In this document: one piece after another, positions 14,545 to 25,185 of the stretch | Position numbering within the stretch: the stretch's first letter is position 1 | Layout: each line of letters begins with the position of its first letter | Assembly (NCBI RefSeq): GCF_003026215.1 | Contig: NZ_PYOC01000005.1 | Coordinates: 248,001 to 312,000, forward strand | Direction: 5' to 3' | DNA from: Photobacterium indicum | GTDB taxonomy: Bacteria; Pseudomonadota; Gammaproteobacteria; Enterobacterales; Vibrionaceae | DNA length: 64,000 bases | Notes under the pieces: model-generated | Told to the model about the DNA's origin: nothing | The model's database searches: none | The model's input: the letters and a program-made list of their open reading frames with translations, nothing else | Translations under genes and position numbers: made by a program

Positions 14545-14709
14545 TTATCGAATAACACGTCCAGAGTTAGGCGCGATTTTACCTGTACCACCTTGGTGAT
14601 GCTCTGTTGTTACGCCCATTTCAGTCATTAACAGCTCTTTCATTGCTGCTGACTCACGTGGATTAGTTGGCTTCCAGCTAGAAATTATTTTCGCTTTATT
14701 GTCTTTCAT
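14545..14709 (-). CDS. Small protein of unknown function
   Basis: 54 residues starting MKDNKAKIISSWKPTNPRES. The ATG at 14709 has AAGGAG nine bases upstream; a longer frame to 14727 would start inside that ribosome site. The sequence is soluble, basic and mixed, with a Gly-rich loop (HHQGGTGKIAPNSGRVIR). No membrane segment, no known motif recognised. The excellent ribosome site and flanking terminators argue for a real gene. Confidence 0.65.
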   Translation of the reverse strand: MKDNKAKIISSWKPTNPRESAAMKELLMTEMGVTTEHHQGGTGKIAPNSGRVIR

Positions 14710-14942
14710 TGAATATCTCCTTTTCAATACTCGCGACAGTGCGTATTAAATGATTTTTTACAAAATTTTTATATGCGATCATTCTCATACAAAACTAAGT
14801 GCATTACCAGAGAAAATTCGTATAAAGTATTTGAATGCTTATTGTAATACCTAGCACAATTTTGCATAACAACTCAAAGTGAAAAGACCACAGTGCATGG
14901 CTATAAAGCATGTCGTATTAAATATAGTTTAGATTATCAATA

Positions 14943-14976
14943 AAAAAGCCGACTTCAGATAGAAGTCGGCTTTTCA
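14943..14976 (-). terminator. Terminator of the DUF406 gene
   Basis: AAAAGCCGACTTC-agata-GAAGTCGGCTTTT, with A and T runs on both sides, so it may work both ways. Confidence 0.82.
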
Positions 14977-14994
14977 TTCAAAACATAGCGTTGA

Positions 14995-15294
14995 TTATTT
15001 AGCTAAAGAACGGCTCTTTAATTCAAAAATCAGTTTTTCAGCACTGCATTCAAATTTGATGCGTGCTGTTAATTCTGTGCTTTCTTCTGTTAGCTCTGAT
15101 GCTTGATACTCGAAGTTAGCATTCACTTCCTTGGCTAGTGCAAGGTAGTTGTTGAATTCATTTTCTAAAGCAACTTTGCTCTGAGCGAAGATTGATACTT
15201 CAGCTACATCGTCACCTTCTTTGATAATAAAGCCCATTTCTGCAGAAACGCCGCAAGCGTCGCAGGCTTGGAATTCTTGTTCTTCGTTTGTCAT
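14995..15294 (-). CDS. YfcZ/YiiS family protein (DUF406)
   Basis: 99 residues. The N-terminal CDACGVSAEMGFIIKEGDDVAEVSI is the family signature of the small E. coli proteins YfcZ and YiiS, whose function is unknown. The remainder is a helical, acidic domain. Two Cys in CDAC and a third near residue 82 could bind metal or form a disulphide, but this is speculative. Stand-alone gene with a terminator 20 bp downstream. Confidence 0.85.
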   Translation of the reverse strand: MTNEEQEFQACDACGVSAEMGFIIKEGDDVAEVSIFAQSKVALENEFNNYLALAKEVNANFEYQASELTEESTELTARIKFECSAEKLIFELKSRSLAK

Positions 15295-15499
15295 GACTTT
15301 AATCCCTATTGGTTTTATGGGCTTATTCTAAAACGTCGTGACCTAGATCGCTATTCATAAATTGTGAAAAGTAAGTTTTACTGTTTTTAATCATAGGATG
15401 CACTGTTCCTGAGGATTACGTGTTAATTCATAAAATACATGTTTATTCATTCATAAAAAAGTACCTAAAGCATAGCCTTAGGTACTTACAAGTGCTTTA

Positions 15500-17398
15500 C
15501 TAATCGTTTGAAGTAGCAAGTTTGCTACTTTGAGATCGCATATTAAACAACACTATGGCGGCAATAATGGCAACACCGACTATACGTATCCAGCTATCTG
15601 TAAAAATAATTCCGCCGGCTAACATGAATAAAATGCTCCGTTCTATCAATGATAGTGGATTAATGAGGCGTCCTTCAATACTTCCTGCAAAGGCTAGAAT
15701 TAGCCCGATAGTGGTTATAATGGCAAAGACAAATCCAGACATGTTATCACCACTGTAAATGAGCCCTGAAAAAGCCATCATGGCTGGAATGAGGAAGAAA
15801 CCTTGCGCGAGCTTAAAGGCTTGAATCGCTGATTTCATAGGGGAAGCATTGGCAATACCTGCACCCGCAAATGCTGCGAGAGCGATAGGGGGAGTAACAT
15901 TTGATGTTTGTGATAACCAAAAAATAATCATATGAGCGGTAAGTAAACCCAAACCAAGATCAGTTAAGGCTGGTACGGCCATTATGGATAAAACGATGTA
16001 CGCAGCTGTTACAGGTAACCCCATACCAAGAATAACGGCAGCGATGGCTATCAAGCCTAAAACAGACCATAAATGACCGCCAGAAAGAGCAATCAAAAAT
16101 TGGGTGAACTGCAAACCAATACCCGTTTGGCCAACCACACCAACCACAATACCAGCCGTTGCACATGCAACTGAAATAGGTAGTGCTAAAAGAGCGCCTT
16201 CTTTCATACCCTGTAAGAAAACACGAAAAGTTAGTCGACTGTGTTTTCGGCACATCGCTGCGGTAAGAATAGCTGCACACCCTGCGACACCAACTAAAAC
16301 AGGGGAGTAGCTCATTAACAGTAACGTCGTTATAAAAAGTAACGGGACTAAAAAGTGCCAACCTTGTTTAAGTACCACACTTAATTTTTCTACGGTATCC
16401 ATGCCTTGCAAACCGAGTTTACACGCCATTAAATGCACATAAAGCAGTGTACAGCCAAAATACAAAATGGCAGGTGCAATCGAAACGAGTAAGATCTCAC
16501 TGTATGGAATGCCTGTAAATTGTGCCATAACAAAAGCACCTGCTCCCATAACTGGTGGCATAATTTGGCCACCAGTAGACGCTGCTGCCTCAATACCTGC
16601 CGCTTGCTCAGGTTTATACCCAAGCTTCTTCATCATAGGAATCGTTAGTGCACCTGTGGTGACGGTGTTTGCAATGGCTGAACCAGATATTGACCCCAAT
16701 GCAGCAGATGCAATGACACTTGCCTTTGCAGGTCCTCCTCGATATTTCCCTGCCACCGAAAATGCACCATCAATGAAGAACTGACCCGCACCACTTACTT
16801 GTAAAAAAGCACCAAATAACACAAAAATGAAAACAACCCCGGCCGCAATAGCCAGAGGGGCACCGAAAACGCCATTGGTTGAAAAAATATGAAAACGAAT
16901 GATTTCTTCAACCGAGAACCCTTTACTCGCGACTACGTCAGGCAATATGTCGCCAAATAAAGCATACCCAAGAAAAAATACCGCGATAGCGACCATCACA
17001 AGCCCAACGGTTCGGCGGGTTGCCTCAAGTAGCAAAGCGATAATAATCACCCCTGCTAGTTGATCTGCATTGCTTAGCCCATCAAGCAAAAAGCTAATAT
17101 CATCGTAATCAAATTGGATAACTCGAAGTGCAGCCCAAATAGTGAGGCCAGCAAAGGTAATATCAATTAAACGAGCGGGTAAGTAGAGGTGAGGGTGTTT
17201 GTTTATATGAACTAAAGGTTTTACAAGAAAGACTAAAATAAGTACCCAACTAAGATGAATCGGTCGGAAAATAGGGGCAGAAAGCTCTGCTGTAATACCT
17301 TGCCATACTTGAAATGCAGATAGAATAATCGCTGCGATTGTTGAAACGAACATGATTTTGTCTGCCAATACTTGGCGGAATGAAGAGGTTGTCGTCAT
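15500..17398 (-). CDS. TRAP transporter permease, fused small and large subunits (4TM/12TM)
   Basis: A 632-residue inner-membrane protein, the permease of a TAXI-type TRAP transporter in which DctQ-like (about residues 1-110) and DctM-like parts are one chain. Family marks: IIALLLEATRRTVG, SGSAIANTVTTGALTIPMMKKLGY, and EAAASTGGQIMPPVMGAGAFVMAQF, plus GMGLPVTAAYIVLSIMAVPAL and the C-terminal SQTSNVTPPIALAAFAGAGIA. It uses Na+ rather than ATP. The binding protein gene lies 136 bp upstream on the same strand. Substrate unknown; TAXI systems often carry glutamate or other carboxylates. Confidence 0.92.
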   Translation of the reverse strand: MTTTSSFRQVLADKIMFVSTIAAIILSAFQVWQGITAELSAPIFRPIHLSWVLILVFLVKPLVHINKHPHLYLPARLIDITFAGLTIWAALRVIQFDYDDISFLLDGLSNADQLAGVIIIALLLEATRRTVGLVMVAIAVFFLGYALFGDILPDVVASKGFSVEEIIRFHIFSTNGVFGAPLAIAAGVVFIFVLFGAFLQVSGAGQFFIDGAFSVAGKYRGGPAKASVIASAALGSISGSAIANTVTTGALTIPMMKKLGYKPEQAAGIEAAASTGGQIMPPVMGAGAFVMAQFTGIPYSEILLVSIAPAILYFGCTLLYVHLMACKLGLQGMDTVEKLSVVLKQGWHFLVPLLFITTLLLMSYSPVLVGVAGCAAILTAAMCRKHSRLTFRVFLQGMKEGALLALPISVACATAGIVVGVVGQTGIGLQFTQFLIALSGGHLWSVLGLIAIAAVILGMGLPVTAAYIVLSIMAVPALTDLGLGLLTAHMIIFWLSQTSNVTPPIALAAFAGAGIANASPMKSAIQAFKLAQGFFLIPAMMAFSGLIYSGDNMSGFVFAIITTIGLILAFAGSIEGRLINPLSLIERSILFMLAGGIIFTDSWIRIVGVAIIAAIVLFNMRSQSSKLATSND

Positions 17399-17534
17399 CG
17401 CTTACTCCGTGCAATTAAACGAGTGAACCGAAAATGCAGAACGAATAGAGCACCAGTGTGATTAACAAGTGCTCTTATTTTATCGAACTCATGACCTGAA
17501 TTCAGCTAGCCTGAGCTAACATAATTAAAAGGAT

Positions 17535-18464
17535 TTACTTGGTTTGTTCGTTTAGGTATTTTTGAGCACCAGGGTGAAGAGGAATTCCCTTTAGTTGCCC
17601 CATATTTTCAATTGTCGTGAATTTAGTCACACCAATCACTTGTCGAATTTTATCGATATTATCGAAAGCGGCCTTTGTCATATCGTAAGCTAGCTCTTCG
17701 TCCATCTTGTTGTTTGCAACAAGTACGTTCCATACCGCTGGTGCTTTAAAGTCAGGCACGTTTTTATACGTATCAGCCGGTACATCAAGGCCTTGGTATG
17801 AAGGATTTGCTTCAACGATCTTCGCAAGTTCAGTATCAGTGAATGACAGAATACGGATATTACGGGTTAGGGCTAATTCAGTAATCGCGCCCACACCTAG
17901 GCTACCAACAATAACACCAGCATCAATCTGACCATTCGCTAATGCATTGGTTGTTGCAGTGTAATTCAGGGCTTGGCCATTCACATCACCTTCTTCAATA
18001 CCTAATGTTTTTAAAATATTAATGGCACTCACTCGTGTACCAGACCCCGGTGCGCCCAGTGATACACGTTTACCTTTTAGCTGCTCAATTGACGTGATGT
18101 CTGAGTCGGCAGGTACCAAGAATTGAACCACATTTGGGTAAAGGGCAAAGAGTACCGATACATCCATTTTTCGTGGGAAAGGTTTTGTTCCTTCATAGGC
18201 TTGTAAAACTACATTACCCATAGCAATACCCGCTAACTGCTTATTGCTTGATACTTTAATAACATTTTCTACCGATGCCGCTGTTACTTCAGCACGCATG
18301 TTGAAGTCATCGATACTGTCACTCCACACCTTTGCAAGAATGCCGCCTAACGGGTAATAAGTACCGCTTTGGCTTCCAGTGCCAATTGTGTAATTTTCAG
18401 CAGCAGCAGGTAGCGACACTGCCAGTGTTAATGCAAGAAGCCCTGTTTTTAGAGATTGATACAT
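17535..18464 (-). CDS. TAXI-family TRAP periplasmic binding protein
   Basis: A 309-residue exported protein. Signal peptide MYQSLKTGLLALTLAVSLPA then AAENYTIGTGSQSGTYYPLGG, the N-terminal motif of TAXI proteins (TRAP-associated extracytoplasmic immunogenic). GKRVSLGAPGSGTR and LKGIPLHPGAQKYL are also typical. It captures the substrate in the periplasm and hands it to the fused permease encoded downstream. AAGGAG lies ten bases before the ATG. The pair forms a simple two-gene transport operon. Confidence 0.92.
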   Translation of the reverse strand: MYQSLKTGLLALTLAVSLPAAAENYTIGTGSQSGTYYPLGGILAKVWSDSIDDFNMRAEVTAASVENVIKVSSNKQLAGIAMGNVVLQAYEGTKPFPRKMDVSVLFALYPNVVQFLVPADSDITSIEQLKGKRVSLGAPGSGTRVSAINILKTLGIEEGDVNGQALNYTATTNALANGQIDAGVIVGSLGVGAITELALTRNIRILSFTDTELAKIVEANPSYQGLDVPADTYKNVPDFKAPAVWNVLVANNKMDEELAYDMTKAAFDNIDKIRQVIGVTKFTTIENMGQLKGIPLHPGAQKYLNEQTK

Positions 18465-18831
18465 TGTGCGTAAACTCCTTTTTAAATTGAAATGTATTTA
18501 TCTAGTTAGACAGCTAACCTAGTAACGCATAATTGCTATGTAGCGAATATGAGTATGTAGGTGCTGAGTTTTTACACTCTGAATGTTATGGGCTTGTTAT
18601 TGTTAATGGTCAATGTTGAAGCGGCGGAAATGAGACATCACCGAAGTAGATTATTGAATAGGCGTACTTCTTCCAGTTCAGCATATTGAAAATACGTAAA
18701 AATCTCAGTAATTCAATCTAGTGAAGAAATGGAAGGGATGAAATAGAAAAACAGGAAGCCAATGCGTGGGCCTCCTGTTTGTGCTGGTGTTAAAGTTAGG
18801 TTGATAGTTTGTTGTTGTGACCTTCTCGAAA
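18465..18831. other. Intergenic region upstream of the TAXI gene
   Basis: 367 bp. Holds the terminator of the 116-residue ORF (18747-18781) and presumably the promoter of the TRAP operon. No further ORF or repeat seen. Confidence 0.4.
18747..18781 (-). terminator. Terminator of the 116-residue periplasmic protein gene
   Basis: AAACAGGAAGCC-aatgcgtg-GGCCTCCTGTTT; on the minus strand the stem is followed by a T-rich run. Confidence 0.75.
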
Positions 18832-19182
18832 CTAACGACTATTTGGACCACTTACATCATAGCTATAATTTATATTGACCATTGCACGGTATTTAACTTG
18901 TCCTTTTGCTGTTGAAATTTCGTCAACCTCCACATGTGAACTTTCAACTTTTATCGAATTAGTTTCTAGCCCATATTCATATATTCCTAACGTTCTTTTT
19001 AATTTATTTGGTGATTCTTTCTGAATGTTTGAGGCAAAATTATGACCTAAATTGTACGCTCCTTCTTTTGAATCACTGATCCCTGCAGTTAGGTTTCGGG
19101 TTTCTTCTTTTGAGTCCCAAGAGAAGGCAAAAGTACTTGAACTGAATATAAGTGCTATGAATAGCAAAGCTAACTTTTTCAT
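18832..19182 (-). CDS. Exported protein of unknown function
   Basis: 116 residues. A clear signal peptide (MKKLALLFIALIFSSSTFAF, cleavage after FAF or FA) and a mature domain of about 95 residues with alternating polar strands (SIKVESSHVEVDEI, GQVKYRAMVNINYSYDV). No Cys, so not a lipoprotein. Not recognised as a known family. Flanked by a terminator downstream, monocistronic. Likely a real periplasmic protein. Confidence 0.68.
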   Translation of the reverse strand: MKKLALLFIALIFSSSTFAFSWDSKEETRNLTAGISDSKEGAYNLGHNFASNIQKESPNKLKRTLGIYEYGLETNSIKVESSHVEVDEISTAKGQVKYRAMVNINYSYDVSGPNSR

Positions 19183-19343
19183 CGTTCATTCCTCAAATTA
19201 GATAACATAGTTATTGACCATTTCTAGTCATAAAATGATTGGGTACCTAATCTAAAAGACCTGCTTACATTGCATTTATTTCATGAAATACGCTTTTTCT
19301 GTTGAACAATTGCCGTGCAAAAGATAAACGTTGAATACCGCAA

Positions 19344-19372
19344 AGAAAAACGCCAGCATAATCGCTGGCGTT
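19344..19372 (-). terminator. Terminator of the RecQ-family gene
   Basis: AACGCCAGC-ataatc-GCTGGCGTT; on the minus strand followed by TTTTTC. Confidence 0.82.
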
Positions 19373-19407
19373 GTCTGTAAAGATGGGTTGGTTGTTACAA
19401 TGGATGT

Positions 19408-21333
19408 TTATTCTTGAAGTGAATAAACCTTGCAAACTAGCGCACGAGTCTCGCCAAACGGATAGGCTTCTAGCTGCCCAAAGCCATTCATTTGTCTCGC
19501 TTTTACTTTAGTGTTTAATGGTGATGTCATACCATTTAAAAAGCGAGTAATTGCGGCGGCTGATGGCGTAGTTGTACATGCAGCTAAAAATGGATCACAC
19601 CAAGCTTTAAGTACATTGTCAGATGTTTCTGGTAGCGGAAGTGCTGGTGGAAGAACAGCAATATCACCGCGGCAGACCGAGCAATGACCACATTGCTTGG
19701 GTGCATTATTATCGGCGAAGTAACTCGCAAGGTCGTGGCTTAAACACTGCGTGTTTTCAAAGAAGCTGATCATCTTATTAATACGTTTGATTTCACTGCT
19801 TTCTTTTTGACGGAATAAATCAAACAGCTTCTTCGCTTCTTCATTCACATCATATTGATTATTAACGACACGATAAACATCGGTCATTTGTTTACTTTCT
19901 AATGTAATCCAGCCTTTTTCACTAAAATAGTCGATAGCGGTTATTACTCGTTTACGTTCTGCATGGCAGCTATTCCAGAGTGCTTCAAAATCAACCGTGT
20001 ACCAAGTGCGAGCTTTAGATGAGCAAGCGAAAATATTTTCAACAAATTGGCGTCGCTCACCTTGAAAATGTGCCAATATTTCGTGAGGTGTTAGGTTGCA
20101 TTTGAATCGATAATCAGCAAAATACGTAAATTGCGGTTCGATAATCTTATGAATCTCGAGATAAACCAGCAATGTTTTAAGCGGTAATAAACGCACATTA
20201 CTGTCTTTAGAAAGACGAGTCAGCATGACTTCCCATGCGGCAGGCTGGTTTTTAATTTCATCTAATATATATGCAATGGCATCTAGATCGGGTGTGTCAC
20301 CATAAACGAAATTCTCTAAAACATTCAGCCCTGCTTTATTGGCTATAACGGTACATTCAGAATTTTCGCCGTCTCGTCCTGCACGGCCAATTTCTTGGCT
20401 GTAATTTTCTATCGACTTAGGAAGATCAAAGTGGACCACTTTACGAATGTTGGACTTATCTATACCCATGCCGAATGCGATGGTGGCAACAATACAGTTG
20501 ATATTGCCGCTCATGAACTCATGTTGAATAGCTTGGCGTCGGTCGCTATCCATTCCTGCGTGATAAGCCTGTGCTTGATAGCCTTGTTGATTTAGCGCAA
20601 CGGCAACGGCTTCTGCAGTTTGTTGAAGCGTGACATAGATAATGGTTGGTTGATCATTGTGATGCCCAAGTACTTTATAAAGCGTTGCTAGCTTATTATC
20701 ATCTTCGGAAGCCAAAATTGTAAGGTCTAAGTTCGGGCGGTAGAAGCCAGTTACAATGATATCTTGCTCTGCAATGCCGAATTTTGTACTCATATCTTGA
20801 ATGACATTCGGTGTTGCTGTTGCTGTTAGTAGCAATACTTGAGGAATGTTAAGTAGCTGACGGTAATATGGCAGTTTTAGGTAATCGGGGCGGAAATTAT
20901 GTCCCCATTCTGAAATACAGTGTGCTTCATCAACCACTAATAGAGAAACCTGTACCTGAGAGATAAACTGACGGAAACGCTCGTTTTTCAGGCGCTCTAC
21001 AGAAATCATTAAGACCTTGGTTTCTCCGTTTCTAACGCCTTGCATGACTTGTTGGCTCTCGTCCCATGTTTGGCTTGAGTCAATAGATGCCGCTGGGATC
21101 TTTTTGGATCGCAAGAAATCGAGTTGATCTTTCATTAATGCTAAAAGAGGGGAGATCACTAGTGTTAAGTGAGGTAGCTGAACTGCAGGTAATTGATAGC
21201 ATAAAGATTTACCTGACCCTGTAGGGAAAATAGCAGCAGCAGATTGCCCGTTAAGAACACGAGTAATAACGTCTTCTTGTCCTTTACGTAAACTATCGAA
21301 GCCAAAGTAATCTTTAAGTGTTTGATGATACAT
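19408..21333 (-). CDS. RecQ-family ATP-dependent DNA helicase
   Basis: A 641-residue superfamily 2 helicase. Motif I FPTGSGKSLCYQLPA (about 37-51), motif II VVDEAHCISEWGHNFRPDY, motif III LLTATATP, motif VI region IENYSQEIGRAGRDGE. A zinc-binding set follows in the RQC region (CLSHDLASYFADN..QCGHCSVCRG). The C-terminal 90 residues do not look like an HRDC domain, and the N-terminal start lies close to motif I. It differs from canonical RecQ (about 610 residues with HRDC), so it is probably a paralogue acting in repair or recombination. Stand-alone gene. Confidence 0.9.
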   Translation of the reverse strand: MYHQTLKDYFGFDSLRKGQEDVITRVLNGQSAAAIFPTGSGKSLCYQLPAVQLPHLTLVISPLLALMKDQLDFLRSKKIPAASIDSSQTWDESQQVMQGVRNGETKVLMISVERLKNERFRQFISQVQVSLLVVDEAHCISEWGHNFRPDYLKLPYYRQLLNIPQVLLLTATATPNVIQDMSTKFGIAEQDIIVTGFYRPNLDLTILASEDDNKLATLYKVLGHHNDQPTIIYVTLQQTAEAVAVALNQQGYQAQAYHAGMDSDRRQAIQHEFMSGNINCIVATIAFGMGIDKSNIRKVVHFDLPKSIENYSQEIGRAGRDGENSECTVIANKAGLNVLENFVYGDTPDLDAIAYILDEIKNQPAAWEVMLTRLSKDSNVRLLPLKTLLVYLEIHKIIEPQFTYFADYRFKCNLTPHEILAHFQGERRQFVENIFACSSKARTWYTVDFEALWNSCHAERKRVITAIDYFSEKGWITLESKQMTDVYRVVNNQYDVNEEAKKLFDLFRQKESSEIKRINKMISFFENTQCLSHDLASYFADNNAPKQCGHCSVCRGDIAVLPPALPLPETSDNVLKAWCDPFLAACTTTPSAAAITRFLNGMTSPLNTKVKARQMNGFGQLEAYPFGETRALVCKVYSLQE

Positions 21334-21466
21334 ACAGAGTGCGCGCTCACTTTACAAATGAACAGCAATAATAGCCTAACTGACAATAAGATAGTAAGCG
21401 TTGTAAGCCGATAGGTGGAACTTTTAGAGCTAAAGTGAGTTTTCTTGCAAGATAATCAATCGGTAA

Positions 21467-21516
21467 AAATGCCAATATGCACCAGAGGTAACTTGGATAC
21501 ACAAGTATTGGCATTT
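21467..21516 (-). terminator. Terminator whose loop contains a repeat-end remnant
   Basis: AAAATGCCAATA and TATTGGCATTTTT form the stem; the loop contains gaggtaacttggatacac, one base off the right terminus of the dispersed palindromic element. It lies downstream of the minus-strand chemoreceptor gene and has T runs in both directions. Confidence 0.7.
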
Positions 21517-21560
21517 TTCTTTGTACTCAATGTTTGACCGTTTTATGATTAATAACGGTA

Positions 21561-23426
<1,866 letters not shown>

Positions 23427-25070
23427 ATGTCGTGGTTCTATAATCTTAGTTTTCGTTGGAAGCTTGCGTTGCCTACTGGGCTTATTGTTGTTGTATTCAT
23501 GGCTATTTTGAGTATGGTTTTATTTGTGTTCAACGATTTAGCACGAACAGATGCATTGCAAAGTGATGAAGTGCAACCTGTGCTAAATGAAATGGAAGAA
23601 GGTTATCGTGATCTTTACCAGGTTATAACTGCAGGGCAAGGGGTGATCTTAGCTGCAGGAGATCAAGATAGGATAAAATATAATCAGCAAGAATTTTACG
23701 ATGACAGCAGTAAAACATTAACTCGTTTTAAATCACCTACATTATTGCTTGATAATGGTTTTATTAATTCGTCGGGTCGTGTATCGGTACAAACTTTACC
23801 TACCCTTTACAGTCAATGGTTAACGCATTACTCCTATATTGCCGAAAATCCTGATAGTGCTGCTGATTATTATCAAAACAATCAGAAACAGATCCAGAAA
23901 GAATTTAATCAGTTGCAAGCAGCATATAAAGATATTCGTATTCAAATAGAGCAGGCACAACTTGAACTTAAAGAGCAGATGAATGATGAGATTAGTCTTA
24001 CCATTATTGTGTTAGAAGTGGGTGCACTGGTGGTCATTATTTTATCTATTGTGATTACATGGTTCGTATCTAGCATTATTCTTGCGCCTTTACAGCGGCT
24101 TTCTACAACAATGGAAAATATTGCCTCGGGTGAAGGTGACCTAACGCAACGAGTGCCTGTCGAAAGTCGTGATGAAATAGGGCAATTAGCCACAGCGTTT
24201 AATGAATTTGTATCAAAAATCCACGCTACGATCACTGAAGTGTCGGTGACAATGAAATCTGTGCGTGAAGAAACGCAACAGATTCAAAAAGAAACACAAG
24301 GTGTCGTGTTAAACGCATCAGAACAACAAGCTGAAAGCGCGCACGTTGCCACCGCTGTGCACGAGATGAGTGCAACAAGCGATAACGTGAGCTCACATGC
24401 AAATGAGGCCGCTAGCGCGAGCCAATCTGCAGCCGGTGAATCAAATGCAGCGAAAAGAATTCTTGGTAATACGGTCACTTCTATTCATCAATTAGCGGAT
24501 GATATTGAAACATCGAGCGGCGTTATTACGAATCTTGAGCTAGATGTCAGTAACATAGCCTCTATTTTAGATGTTATTCGTGGCATTGCAGATCAAACCA
24601 ATTTATTGGCATTAAACGCTGCCATTGAAGCAGCACGAGCGGGTGAGCAGGGGCGTGGTTTTGCTGTTGTTGCTGATGAGGTGCGTTCTTTAGCCAGTAA
24701 AACCCAAGATAGTACTGGCGAAATACAAGTGATGATTGAGCGTTTACAACGTGGTGCGCATGATGCTGTTCAAGCGATGGCAAGAAGCCAAGAAAGTGGT
24801 ACTGCAACTGTTGATCAGGCGAATAGTGCTAATGAGTCGTTAGATGCAATTAGCCAGTCGATTGAAGTGATCAATGAAATGAATATGCAGATTGCGACAG
24901 CGGCCAATCAACAAAGCCAAGTCAGTGAAGATATTAATCAAAATATTCAGAAAATTGCAGATAAGAGTCAAGAGGTTGTGTTTAAAGTTCAATCGTCAGA
25001 AAAAGCATTTGCAGCATTAGCTGGTGATTGTAAGCGGTTAGATACACTCATTGGTCAATTCAATATATAG
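23427..25070 (+). CDS. Methyl-accepting chemotaxis protein with HAMP domain
   Basis: 547 residues. TM1 at about 10-33 ([20 protein letters not shown]), a helical periplasmic sensor to about 185, TM2 ([25 protein letters not shown]), HAMP ([26 protein letters not shown]), then the coiled signalling domain with hairpin tip [20 protein letters not shown] followed by [17 protein letters not shown]. It senses an unknown external signal and controls CheA. AAAGGAA lies seven bases before the ATG; own terminator. Confidence 0.93.
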   Translation: MSWFYNLSFRWKLALPTGLIVVVFMAILSMVLFVFNDLARTDALQSDEVQPVLNEMEEGYRDLYQVITAGQGVILAAGDQDRIKYNQQEFYDDSSKTLTRFKSPTLLLDNGFINSSGRVSVQTLPTLYSQWLTHYSYIAENPDSAADYYQNNQKQIQKEFNQLQAAYKDIRIQIEQAQLELKEQMNDEISLTIIVLEVGALVVIILSIVITWFVSSIILAPLQRLSTTMENIASGEGDLTQRVPVESRDEIGQLATAFNEFVSKIHATITEVSVTMKSVREETQQIQKETQGVVLNASEQQAESAHVATAVHEMSATSDNVSSHANEAASASQSAAGESNAAKRILGNTVTSIHQLADDIETSSGVITNLELDVSNIASILDVIRGIADQTNLLALNAAIEAARAGEQGRGFAVVADEVRSLASKTQDSTGEIQVMIERLQRGAHDAVQAMARSQESGTATVDQANSANESLDAISQSIEVINEMNMQIATAANQQSQVSEDINQNIQKIADKSQEVVFKVQSSEKAFAALAGDCKRLDTLIGQFNI

Positions 25071-25089
25071 CTATATGTCATGGTAAATA

Positions 25090-25128
25090 AAAAAGCCGGA
25101 GCACTTTCTTCAGTGTGCTTCGGCTTTT
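25090..25128 (+). terminator. Terminator between convergent receptor and ligase genes
   Basis: AAAAGCCGGAGCAC and GTGCTTCGGCTTTT form the stem, with A and T runs on either side, so it may serve both genes. Confidence 0.85.
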
Positions 25129-25185
25129 GTCATTAGATGAACGCAGTTTGCAGCTTTAATGTGGAACTAGCTGACAATATTATTG

